A stretch of 58,212 nt of DNA, from assembly GCA_947473045.1 (NCBI GenBank), contig CANJCO010000030.1:1-58212 (forward strand). Reading direction: 5' to 3'. The notes below the pieces were generated by a model. The model made no database searches, was not told the DNA's origin, and saw nothing but the letters and a program-made list of their open reading frames with translations. Below, piece after piece: positions 19,284-27,178 of the stretch (its first letter is position 1; the number at the start of each line of letters is the position of its first letter). The position numbers and the translations under genes were made by a program. This stretch comes from Myxococcales bacterium (lineage in GTDB: Bacteria > Myxococcota_A > Polyangia > Polyangiales > Polyangiaceae).

Positions 19284-19555
19284 GCTGCGATCTCGTCGGA
19301 GGTTTGTGCGCCCTTGACGCAGCTCATCATCGTGTCGCTGACGCGGCGTCCGACGCACTCTTTCAGCTCGCCCTTGAGCTCCGTTTGCAGCTCTGCCTGC
19401 TTCTTCGCGATCGCCGCGGGGTCGACGACGTGCATCGCACGCATCTGCACGGCGACGTTTTGATCGACGATGAGCTGGCAGTCCGCGACGGTGGCCTTTC
19501 GGCCGCACGCCACAACGCCGGTGAGGAGTGCCGCCGTAACAATCGCGCGCCGCAT
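19271..19555 (-). CDS. Small cysteine-rich lipoprotein, upstream member of a tandem pair
   Basis: A 94-residue lipoprotein with signal peptide MRRAIVTAALLTG and lipobox VVAC. The mature chain has the same layout as its neighbour: ADCQLIVDQN, a charged helical region (KKQAELQTELKGELKE), then KECVG, MMSCVKGA and IAACLR. The start at 19555 was chosen because it opens exactly on the signal peptide; the longer frame upstream is not protein-like. A periplasmic or outer-membrane location is inferred from the lipobox. Function is unknown. Confidence 0.8.
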   Translation of the reverse strand: MRRAIVTAALLTGVVACGRKATVADCQLIVDQNVAVQMRAMHVVDPAAIAKKQAELQTELKGELKECVGRRVSDTMMSCVKGAQTSDEIAACLR

Positions 19556-19668
19556 CGACCCGGTTGGTAGCGCAGTTGGCGCACGCGAGATAGCGCCTTT
19601 TGCCGGCTGACAGAGCGACTCTGCAGCAAAGCTGCCGCTGCTCGCTCGCGTTGCTACACTGTGCGTCG

Positions 19669-20430
19669 ATGTCCAGTTCGCCGAAGGAGGCTCCAGCAGG
19701 TTCGCGCAGAGCGGCGACGCCGGAGGCATGGCTGCGCAAGGCCATGTGCGCGAAGACGCCGACGGGACGGGCCCGCAACGCGCAACGGGGCCTCGCCACG
19801 AAGGCGCCACTCGACCGAACGACCAACGCGATGCTGCTGCGTCAGCTCTACCTCGCGCGCTTCGAGGAGCGGCGCTTCGACGAGGCTCTCGCGCTCGCGG
19901 AAGACGCCGCGAGTCTCGGCATCGACCTGACCGACATCCTGCTTCAGGACGCGGCGCGCGCAGCGGTCGCCGCGGGCAAGGTCTCGCGAGCCGTGACGCA
20001 CTTGCGCGCCGCCTCCCGACGCTCGCCTCCCGAACGCAGGGCCTTTCACTTCTGGACGCTCGGCAGCGTGCTGTTTCTGGCGCAACGCTACGACGAGTCG
20101 ATCGCAGCGCTCGAGCGCGCCGCGCGATGGGGCACCACTGACAAGCCGCTTTATCGCGCCCACCTCGCGCTCGTGCGCATCGCCGCAGGCACGCGCGTGC
20201 TCGGCCTCCAATCGATCGTCGACGAGCTCGCCGCGGCTCCGTGCGGGCAAGGTTACGGCCGCTTCCTGCTCGGGCACCTCGCGTACGCTGGTCGCAACTG
20301 GGCTGCCGCGCGGCGCTACTTGACGGCGTTCGTCACGCGCACCGCGGCGAGCCGTCCCGCGATGGCCATCGCCCTTGAGGGTGAGCTGGCGATGGCCACG
20401 GCCACGCTCGCCAAGATGGCCGAAAACTAG
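19669..20430 (+). CDS. TPR-like helical repeat protein
   Basis: A 253-residue soluble protein from ATG 19669. After a basic N-terminal stretch come helical repeats typical of TPRs: LARFEERRFDEALALAEDAA, WTLGSVLFLAQRYDESIAAL and RFLLGHLAYAGRNWAAARRY. No signal peptide or enzyme motif is visible. A TACACT hexamer ends 8 nt before the start codon, which may mean a nearly leaderless transcript. dsbD follows in the same direction after 123 nt, so a link to thiol or cytochrome maturation is possible but unproven. Confidence 0.8.
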   Translation: MSSSPKEAPAGSRRAATPEAWLRKAMCAKTPTGRARNAQRGLATKAPLDRTTNAMLLRQLYLARFEERRFDEALALAEDAASLGIDLTDILLQDAARAAVAAGKVSRAVTHLRAASRRSPPERRAFHFWTLGSVLFLAQRYDESIAALERAARWGTTDKPLYRAHLALVRIAAGTRVLGLQSIVDELAAAPCGQGYGRFLLGHLAYAGRNWAAARRYLTAFVTRTAASRPAMAIALEGELAMATATLAKMAEN

Positions 20431-20553
20431 CGCCGCTTTTGCCGCTGCGGCGGGCGCTTTACGCAGCCCGGTGCCAGACGGGTTCGTCACCCGGCGGTCG
20501 GGCTGGTAAGCTGCTTCGAGCGGGCCAGAAGGGTCCGCGTAAAAGGTATTGCC

Positions 20554-21864
20554 ATGATGATGCTCAGCGTCCTCGCCCTCGCGCTCGCCGGCGGCCTCGT
20601 TCTCAACGTGATGCCCTGCGTCCTGCCCGTCCTCGCCCTCAAGGCGTTCAGCGTCGTCGACCACGCCCGCGACGACGCCGCGAAGCGACGCAAGCACGGC
20701 TTCGCCTACACGCTCGGGACCATCTCGCTGTTCGTGGCGCTGGCGCTTGTCGTCATCGGAATCAACCATTTCAGCGGCAAGCACTTCGGCTGGGGAAGCC
20801 AGTTTCAACACCCCCAGTTCGTCGCCGTCATGACGTCGATCGTGTTCGCGTTTTCGCTCAACGCGCTCGGGGTTTTCGAGCTGGCCGTGTCGAGCAGCCG
20901 TGAAGACGCCGACGAAGACAAATTCTGGGGGTCATTCAGCAACGGCCTGTTCGCGGCGATCATGTCAACGCCGTGTTCGGCCCCCTTCCTGGGCGGCGCC
21001 GTCGCGTTCGCGCTCAGCGCGACGGCAGCGCCGTGGCAGACGATCGTGGTGTTTGCAACAATCGGCCTCGGGCTCGCGCTGCCTTACCTCATGCTCACCC
21101 TCATCCCGCAGGTGTCGCGCATCTTGCCGAAGCCGGGCGCGTGGATGGAGACCGTCAAGCAGGTCATGGGCTTTCTGCTGCTCGGCACCGCCGTGTGGTT
21201 CTACCGCACCCTTCAAGTGCAGCTCACCCCGACGAGCGCGAACTCGTTTCTGATCTTCCTGCTCGCGCTCGCGTTCGTGCTCTGGCTCGGCGGCCGCTTC
21301 GGCGGGGTCACAGCACCCCCGGCGAGGCGCTGGCTCATTCGCGTGATCGCCGTGGGCGCGCTCGCGTTCGTCGGCACATATGTGGTGAGTTTTGCCAAGC
21401 CCGAGTCCGTGGCCGCGGCCGCGACCGTCACGAGCGCCGCCTCGGCCCGTGAGGCGATCGTGCGCGACGGACATCTGGCGTGGACGCCCTACGGCAAGGA
21501 CCGACTCACGCTCGAACAAGGGCGAAAGCGCCCCGTATTCCTCGATTTTACCGCAGAATGGTGCGCGTCCTGCAAGACCAACGACAAGGCCTTCATCGAG
21601 ACCGACACGGTGAGAGCGGCGTTTGAGCGCACCGGAATACTGCCCATGAAGGTCGACATGACCAACGACGACGACGACAAGTCGGCCATGGTCGACGACG
21701 TTCTGAAAAACGAGAAGGAACGCAGCGGGATCCCGATTTACGTCATCGTTTTTCCCGACGGTTCGCGCGACTTGCTGCCCCTCGTCATCACTGCCGACAT
21801 GGTCGCGCGGCACCTCGATGAGGCCGCGAAGAAATACCCCGCGAGCCAGTTCGCTTCCAACTGA
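20554..21864 (+). CDS. dsbD: Thiol:disulfide interchange protein, DsbD/CcdA type with C-terminal thioredoxin domain
   Basis: This 436-residue inner-membrane protein passes electrons from the cytoplasm to periplasmic thiols. The membrane domain has the two expected redox cysteines in NVMPCVLPVLALK (Cys22) and STPCSAPFLGGA (Cys141) and about eight hydrophobic helices. A periplasmic thioredoxin-like domain follows from about residue 300 with active site EWCASC (Cys337, Cys340). The N-terminal periplasmic alpha domain of E. coli DsbD is missing. The start at 20554 has AAAGG upstream. It is convergent with comF. Export of reductant for cytochrome c maturation is the usual role of such forms but is inferred. 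Confidence 0.92.
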   Translation: MMMLSVLALALAGGLVLNVMPCVLPVLALKAFSVVDHARDDAAKRRKHGFAYTLGTISLFVALALVVIGINHFSGKHFGWGSQFQHPQFVAVMTSIVFAFSLNALGVFELAVSSSREDADEDKFWGSFSNGLFAAIMSTPCSAPFLGGAVAFALSATAAPWQTIVVFATIGLGLALPYLMLTLIPQVSRILPKPGAWMETVKQVMGFLLLGTAVWFYRTLQVQLTPTSANSFLIFLLALAFVLWLGGRFGGVTAPPARRWLIRVIAVGALAFVGTYVVSFAKPESVAAAATVTSAASAREAIVRDGHLAWTPYGKDRLTLEQGRKRPVFLDFTAEWCASCKTNDKAFIETDTVRAAFERTGILPMKVDMTNDDDDKSAMVDDVLKNEKERSGIPIYVIVFPDGSRDLLPLVITADMVARHLDEAAKKYPASQFASN

Positions 21865-21874
21865 TCGCGACCGC

Positions 21875-22504
21875 TTAGCCGCCGAGCAGCGCTTCGGCGA
21901 GCACAAGGCGCGCGACGCGTGCCGCGCCCGCTTCCCTCAGCGCCGTCTCGCAGGCGGCGAGGGTGGCGCCGGTGGTGCGCACGTCGTCGACAAGCAGCAC
22001 ACGCGCGCCTCGGCATGCCGCGCGGACCGCAAACGCGCCGCCGAGGTTGCTCGCCCGCGCTGCGCGATCGAGCTCGGCCTGACGAGGGGTGTGCTTCACG
22101 CGCGACAGCAGGCGCGGCTCGAACGCAACGCGAAGTCGACGCGCGACCGTAGCGGCCAGCAGCGACGCTTGATTATACCCCCGCTCGGCGAGCCTGCGCG
22201 GATGCAGCGGGACCGGCGCGACGATGTCTACGTCGCCCTCGAACGCGCGGGCCCGGCGCGCGAGCAGGTCACCGAGCGGCGCCGCGAGGTCCGGACGCGA
22301 GCTGTACTTGAAGGCGCGGATCGCGTTCGCCAGGGCGCCGCCGTACACAAACACGGCGTCCGGAGAGCTTGAGCGAATCAAGGTGCGCGCGCAGAGCGGG
22401 CAGAAGATCGTTGCGCGGGCGACGCGCTCCGAACATGCCGCGCAGCGTGGCGGGGAGAGCACATCCAGCGAACCGGCGGCGAGGAAGCGGACCCAGGCGA
22501 GCAT
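21875..22504 (-). CDS. comF: ComF-family phosphoribosyltransferase-like protein
   Basis: A 209-residue ComF/GntX-type protein, associated with DNA uptake and single-strand DNA handling. The N-terminus carries a four-cysteine zinc site (PPRCAAC, FCPLC; Cys21, 24, 35, 38). The C-terminal half is a PRTase domain with the PRPP loop VLLVDDVRTTGAT (about residues 169-181) and the family motif VPLHPRRLAERGYNQA. It follows priA by 33 nt in the same direction, a functionally sensible pairing with replication restart. Confidence 0.92.
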   Translation of the reverse strand: MLAWVRFLAAGSLDVLSPPRCAACSERVARATIFCPLCARTLIRSSSPDAVFVYGGALANAIRAFKYSSRPDLAAPLGDLLARRARAFEGDVDIVAPVPLHPRRLAERGYNQASLLAATVARRLRVAFEPRLLSRVKHTPRQAELDRAARASNLGGAFAVRAACRGARVLLVDDVRTTGATLAACETALREAGAARVARLVLAEALLGG

Positions 22505-22537
22505 CCGCGCCCATCGCCGCGAGCCCGCGCGAGTTGC

Positions 22538-24772
22538 TCAGAGAAGTTGCACCGGGTCCACGTCGAGCGAACAGCGAACGCTTCGATGCAAATCGGCGCG
22601 CGCCGCGAGCGCGGCCTGAAGCGCGCGCCGCAAGTGGGAACGCTCACGCGAGCGGAGCATGACGCGATAGCGGTACCGGCCCCGAATGCGCTCGATCGGC
22701 GCAGGCGCGGGCCCGATCACGAGCACCGTGGGGACAGCCGCGTCGCGCACCGCCAGCGCGATGTGCTGGGCGGCGCGCTTGACTTCGCCCTCATCGGGCG
22801 CGTCGAGCCGAAGCAGCGCCATGCGCGAGTACGGGGGATAGTCGAGCTCCCGACGGTCGACCAACTCACGCTCGATGAAGCCGTCGACGTCGTGCTGCAG
22901 CGCAAACACAATCGCGTGATGTTCGGGCGCGTACGTCTGCACCAGCACCCTGCCCTTTGCGTCGCCGCGGCCCGCTCGCCCTGCCACCTGCACCATCAAC
23001 TGAAACGCGCGCTCGGCGGCGCGGTAGTCGGGTAGCGACAGCGCCGCATCCGCGTTGATGACCCCGACGAGCGTCACGAGCGGCAAATCGTGACCCTTGG
23101 TGACCATTTGCGTACCGACCAAAATATCGACCTCGCGCGCGCGCACCCGCTCGATCACTTTTTCGATCGCCTTGCCGCTCGCGACGTCGCGATCAAGGCG
23201 TGCGACGCGCGCGGTCGGAAACGCGGTCGAGAGCGTCTCTTCGAGCTTCTCGGTTCCGAGACCCTCGAGCGCCAACGCAGGAGCCGCGCACTTCGGGCAT
23301 TTCGCGAAAAGGGGCGCCGAAAAGTCGCAGTAGTGGCATCGCAGGATGCCGCCCGCGCGCTTGTGAAACGTCAGCGCGACCGAGCACGACGGGCACGAGC
23401 ACATCTCGCCGCACGCCTCACAGCGAACGCTCGGCGCGAAGCCCCGCCGGTTGAGAAACACAATCGCCTGCTCCCCGCGCGCGAGCGTGGCCTCGAGCGC
23501 CCTGTGCAGCGGCAGGCTGATCCGTTTGTCACCGGTCGGTCCGGCTCCGATGCGACGCAAATCGACCACCTCGACGACCGGCATCGCCTGGGCGCGCGCG
23601 CGGTCGGGAAGGCGCAGTTTTTCGGCTTTTTTGCCGCGCGTCAGCAGCTCACTCTCGAGCGACGGCGTGGCGCTGCCGAGCACGCACACGCCGCCGGATT
23701 TGTGCGCGCGCAAAATCGCCATGTCGCGCGCGTGATAGCGAACGCCCTCCTCCTGCTTGAACGAGCCGTCGTGCTCTTCGTCGACGATGACGAGGCCCAG
23801 ATCGCGGACGGGCGCGAACAGGGCGCTGCGGGCCCCAATCGCGACGTCAAGCTCGCCCTTTCGGAGGCGCTGCCACATCAGCCAACGCTCCTTGTCGGTG
23901 AGCGCCGAGTGGATGACGGCGACCTCGTCGCCGAAGCGCGCGCGAAATCGCGACACCAGCTGCGGCGTCAGCGCGATCTCGGGCACGAGCACGAGCGCAC
24001 CGCGTCCGGCCGCGCGCACGGCGGCGATCGCGTGCAGGTAGACTTCCGTCTTTCCCGAACCGGTGACCCCGTGCAGCAGAAACGTTCGCGCCTCGCCGGC
24101 GGCGACTGCGGCTTCGAGACGCGCGACGGCCTCGGCCTGAGGCCCGGTTAATTCGGGTGGAGCGTCGCGGGCCACCGGCGCGGTGAAGAACGGATCACGC
24201 GCGGCCTCGCGCAGCTCGATCGCGAGCGCGCCGGCGTCGGCGAGCCGCTTGACGATGGCGCGCGCCGAGCTCCACCGCTCGCACAGTCGCGACAGCGGCG
24301 ACGGCCCGGTCCCGCGAACGTGGGCAAGCAGCGCCAGCGCCTGCGCGCTCGATTTCGCCGGCGCCGGAGCGTCGAGAGCGACGACCCAGGCCACCTGCCT
24401 CGGCGCGACTCCTTTCGCCGGACCGAACAGCGAAGGCGTCTCGATTTCCTGCTGCGTCGCCCGTTCGATCGGGGGCAAGGCGAGCTTGAGCACGTCGCCG
24501 ATCGGCGCAAAATAGTAGCTCGCGAGATCGCGCAGGAACGCGAGGAGATCGCCCGGCAACGACGGCGCGTCATCGGGCGCAGACAGCACACGCTTGACGC
24601 CTTTGGGAGGCTCTCCCTCCCTGCGCTCGAGCACGACCGCGACCAGCTTGCGCGAACCGAACGGCACCACCGCGCGCGCCCCTGGCTGAAGCTTCTCGTC
24701 GAGGGCGTCGGGGACCTCATAGGTGAACGCCTGCCCCAGCGGCACCGGTACGGCTACGTCAACGAGGCGCAT
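22538..24772 (-). CDS. priA: Primosomal replication-restart helicase PriA
   Basis: A 744-residue superfamily 2 helicase that reloads the replisome at collapsed forks. The start at 24772 gives MRLVDVAVPVPLGQAFTYEV, the usual DNA-binding N-terminus; a longer frame upstream is not conserved. Motifs: Walker A GVTGSGKT (about 235-242), DEEH box (331-334) followed by the aromatic-rich loop SFKQEEGVRYHARDMA, GSATPS motif, and eight zinc-ligand cysteines between about 451 and 495. The C-terminal VQVAGRAGRGDAKGRV motif is present. It starts 8 nt after the stop of the kinase gene, so they are probably one operon. Confidence 0.97.
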   Translation of the reverse strand: MRLVDVAVPVPLGQAFTYEVPDALDEKLQPGARAVVPFGSRKLVAVVLERREGEPPKGVKRVLSAPDDAPSLPGDLLAFLRDLASYYFAPIGDVLKLALPPIERATQQEIETPSLFGPAKGVAPRQVAWVVALDAPAPAKSSAQALALLAHVRGTGPSPLSRLCERWSSARAIVKRLADAGALAIELREAARDPFFTAPVARDAPPELTGPQAEAVARLEAAVAAGEARTFLLHGVTGSGKTEVYLHAIAAVRAAGRGALVLVPEIALTPQLVSRFRARFGDEVAVIHSALTDKERWLMWQRLRKGELDVAIGARSALFAPVRDLGLVIVDEEHDGSFKQEEGVRYHARDMAILRAHKSGGVCVLGSATPSLESELLTRGKKAEKLRLPDRARAQAMPVVEVVDLRRIGAGPTGDKRISLPLHRALEATLARGEQAIVFLNRRGFAPSVRCEACGEMCSCPSCSVALTFHKRAGGILRCHYCDFSAPLFAKCPKCAAPALALEGLGTEKLEETLSTAFPTARVARLDRDVASGKAIEKVIERVRAREVDILVGTQMVTKGHDLPLVTLVGVINADAALSLPDYRAAERAFQLMVQVAGRAGRGDAKGRVLVQTYAPEHHAIVFALQHDVDGFIERELVDRRELDYPPYSRMALLRLDAPDEGEVKRAAQHIALAVRDAAVPTVLVIGPAPAPIERIRGRYRYRVMLRSRERSHLRRALQAALAARADLHRSVRCSLDVDPVQLL

Positions 24773-24780
24773 CGGGGCGG

Positions 24781-26031
24781 TCAGCGACCGTGCAGCAAAA
24801 ACCAGACGATCGCAGCCGCCAGGGCGCAGGCGATGACCACCCACATCCCCAGATTCGCGTTCGCGGGCGCCGGCGCGTTCGTGCTGTCGCGCACCACCGC
24901 CGGGGCCGACGCCGCGGGCTCGGGAACATCGACGCTCGTCGCGACGAGCGACGCGGGGGGAGCCTCCTGCGGCTCGTCCGGCTCCGCGCTGGCCAGCGGC
25001 TTCGCGATCGGCACCATCACGACAGCAGGGCCGAGCATCATGGCCTGCGCTGCGCGCTCGCGCTGCCTGCGTCGGTCGAAAATTTCGGCGCCGAACCGGT
25101 TGGTGAGCCACTCGCCAAGCCGCAGCGAGCTCGCGTGCAGCTTCGCCGTGCGAACGTAATCGTCGAGGTCACGCGCCATGGCCCCGGCGCTCGCATAGCG
25201 ATCGTCCCGGTTGGGCGCGAGCGCTCTGTTGATGATGGCGGCGAGCGCACTCCACTCCGGAAGATCACGCGCGGGAAGCGTCGGAATTTCGGCCGCGCGC
25301 GCCTGCTCGATCAGGCTCCCGGCCTTGCTCGAATACAGCTTTCTCCCAGCAAAGAGCTCCCAGAGCACGATGCCGGCGGCGAACACGTCGGCCCTCGCGT
25401 CGAGCGAAGGCTCGCCTCGCGCGTGCTCCGGGCTCATGTAGCCCGCCTTGCCTTTGATCGACTGATCGGAATCGGCGCCTGTGATCTCGGTCGCGCGGGC
25501 GATGCCGAAGTCGCAGACCTTGATTTGCCCTTCAAAACTCACGAGCACATTCGACGGGGACACGTCGCGGTGAACGACGCCGAGCGGCCTGCCCTCATCG
25601 GACTTTGCGCGGTGCGCGTAATCGAGTCCCGCGAGCGCTTCGCCAACGATGAGCAGGGCGAACTCGGGCGGCAGCGGCACTTTGTCCTGCGAGCACCGGC
25701 GCAGGAGCGTGGCGAGGTCGAAGCCCTCGACGTATTCCATCGCGATGAAGAGCTTGTCGCCCTCGCGTCCGAGGTCGGTGACCTGGACAACGTTCTTGTG
25801 ACTGAGCCGGGCTGCGAGCTTGGCCTCATTGACGAGCATCTCGGCAAATTCGGAGTGTTCGGCGAGCTCTGGGAGGATCTGCTTGACGACCACGTGGCGC
25901 GCCGCGCCAGCCTCGGTGACCAGCCGCGCGAGATAGATCTCGGCCATGCCCCCGCGACCGATGTCGTCGAAGAGCATGTAGCGACCGAACGTGCGCGGCA
26001 GTCGCGGAGGAGCAGAGGCAGCGGCGGTCAC
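24781..26031 (-). CDS. Membrane-anchored Hanks-type Ser/Thr protein kinase
   Basis: A 416-residue kinase starting at GTG 26031. Kinase domain about residues 17-290: glycine loop IGRGGMAEIYLA, VVVKQ lysine (50), HRDVSPSN catalytic loop (154-161), DFG (174-176), GYMSPEHA. A serine replaces the usual lysine of HRDLKPxN, a variant I associate with myxobacterial kinases. A Pro/Ala-rich linker leads to one C-terminal membrane helix (about 394-414) and a short basic end, so the kinase faces the cytoplasm and almost nothing protrudes outside. It is followed by priA after 8 nt. Substrates are unknown. Confidence 0.93.
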   Translation of the reverse strand: MTAAASAPPRLPRTFGRYMLFDDIGRGGMAEIYLARLVTEAGAARHVVVKQILPELAEHSEFAEMLVNEAKLAARLSHKNVVQVTDLGREGDKLFIAMEYVEGFDLATLLRRCSQDKVPLPPEFALLIVGEALAGLDYAHRAKSDEGRPLGVVHRDVSPSNVLVSFEGQIKVCDFGIARATEITGADSDQSIKGKAGYMSPEHARGEPSLDARADVFAAGIVLWELFAGRKLYSSKAGSLIEQARAAEIPTLPARDLPEWSALAAIINRALAPNRDDRYASAGAMARDLDDYVRTAKLHASSLRLGEWLTNRFGAEIFDRRRQRERAAQAMMLGPAVVMVPIAKPLASAEPDEPQEAPPASLVATSVDVPEPAASAPAVVRDSTNAPAPANANLGMWVVIACALAAAIVWFLLHGR

Positions 26032-26100
26032 AGCGCGGTCATGCGCGACCGGCGCGCGGGGGTCAAGCGCCGAGGGCGCGGAAGGAAGATCACCGTGGCC

Positions 26101-26523
26101 CTACTTGGGCGGAGCCGGCAGCTGCGGCATGGCGATCGGGAAGCCCGACGGGAGCGGGGGCATCGTAAACCCGGACGGAAGCGCCGTGGGAAGACCGCTC
26201 GGAATCCCCATCGGAAACGCGGACGGAAGGCCACTGGGTACCGCGAACGGAAACGCCGTCGGCGCCGAGCCCGGCACCAGGGCGGCTGCGTCCGGAAGCG
26301 CGAGTCCGCCGTCACCGAGCCTGATCGCAGGATGCGCGGGCAAGGCGCCCGGATGGGTCGCGAGGGGCGCGAGCGGCTGGGCCGGGTCCGGCGCCGTGGG
26401 AGCCGTCGGCTCGACAACGGCCGGAGGGGTCACCGCCGCGCCCGCGTCGAACGACGTGTCTCGCTTTCCGCATGCCAGCAGCGAGACGACCAGAGACGCG
26501 ACGACCGGGTAGCGTGCATTCAT
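26101..26523 (-). CDS. Proline-rich lipoprotein with PSG repeats
   Basis: A 140-residue lipoprotein: signal peptide with lipobox SLLAC, then an Ala/Pro/Asp-rich unstructured chain. The last 50 residues form a repeat of the type PSG(L/F)P..(F/L)P, for instance PSGLPSAFPMGIPSGLPTAL. The start at 26523 has a GAGGGG ribosome binding site. No domain is recognised; an extended cell-envelope spacer is plausible. It sits between another lipoprotein and the kinase gene in the same direction. Confidence 0.75.
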   Translation of the reverse strand: MNARYPVVASLVVSLLACGKRDTSFDAGAAVTPPAVVEPTAPTAPDPAQPLAPLATHPGALPAHPAIRLGDGGLALPDAAALVPGSAPTAFPFAVPSGLPSAFPMGIPSGLPTALPSGFTMPPLPSGFPIAMPQLPAPPK

Positions 26524-26574
26524 CCCCTCAGCCTACGGCAAGCATGCACCTCCCCGCCAGCACGTCCGCAGCGG

Positions 26575-27087
26575 TCAACGGCGCCGGGACGCCGGGTCGA
26601 CGGGGCGGTTTTCGTAGGTGGGCATCACCGACGGGACCTTGACGCCGCCGATGTTGGACGGCAGCTCCGGCGGCAGCGGCGAGTCCGGGTACATCACCGT
26701 CGGCATCACGCGGGGCACGCCGTAAGTCGGCTCTTGCTGGGCCCCCTGAAAGGCTCGAACAGCGCCGTCAGCCGACAACATTCCGCCGTCGGGCAACCGC
26801 ACCACAAGGAGCGAAGCCGGCACCCGGTTCGAGGGCTCCGGGGCCGTGAACATCGCCGCCGCTGAGGGCCCGGGGGGAGCCACCGCAGGCGTCCGCGCGC
26901 TCGCGGCGCTGACGACGGGAGCAACGTCCGAAGCCGCGCTCGGCGCGATCGCGCTGTTCGGCGCGGTCAGGGCCCCCGCGGCTGTTTCGGGCGACGACCG
27001 GCTCGCGCAACCGCCGCAACCGCCGCAGCCGCCGCAGCCGGAACACAGCAGCGCGAGGGCGCCCCAAACGATCACGCGACCCCGCAT
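26575..27087 (-). CDS. Lipoprotein with Cys-Gly-Gly repeat at the mature N-terminus
   Basis: A 170-residue lipoprotein. Signal peptide MRGRVIVWGALA ends in lipobox LLCSGC, and the mature chain opens with GCGGCGGCGGCASR, a run of four cysteines spaced every third residue after the lipidated one. The rest is Ala/Pro-rich with no recognised domain. The start at 27087 has a strong GGAGGG ribosome binding site. It heads the minus-strand series lipoprotein, lipoprotein, kinase, priA, comF and diverges from the ABC1 kinase gene. Confidence 0.75.
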   Translation of the reverse strand: MRGRVIVWGALALLCSGCGGCGGCGGCASRSSPETAAGALTAPNSAIAPSAASDVAPVVSAASARTPAVAPPGPSAAAMFTAPEPSNRVPASLLVVRLPDGGMLSADGAVRAFQGAQQEPTYGVPRVMPTVMYPDSPLPPELPSNIGGVKVPSVMPTYENRPVDPASRRR

Positions 27088-27178
27088 CCCTCCAATGTTA
27101 TTCGAAGCGCGGGCGGCAGCGCCAGCCGCCATCCGCGCACGCTGGCCAACAGCCGCGCCGCGGGCGCATACTGCGCGC

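Noticed and set aside
24790-26865. 691-codon plus-strand open frame
   Set aside because: It lies antisense to the kinase and lipoprotein genes, which have clear motifs and starts on the minus strand.
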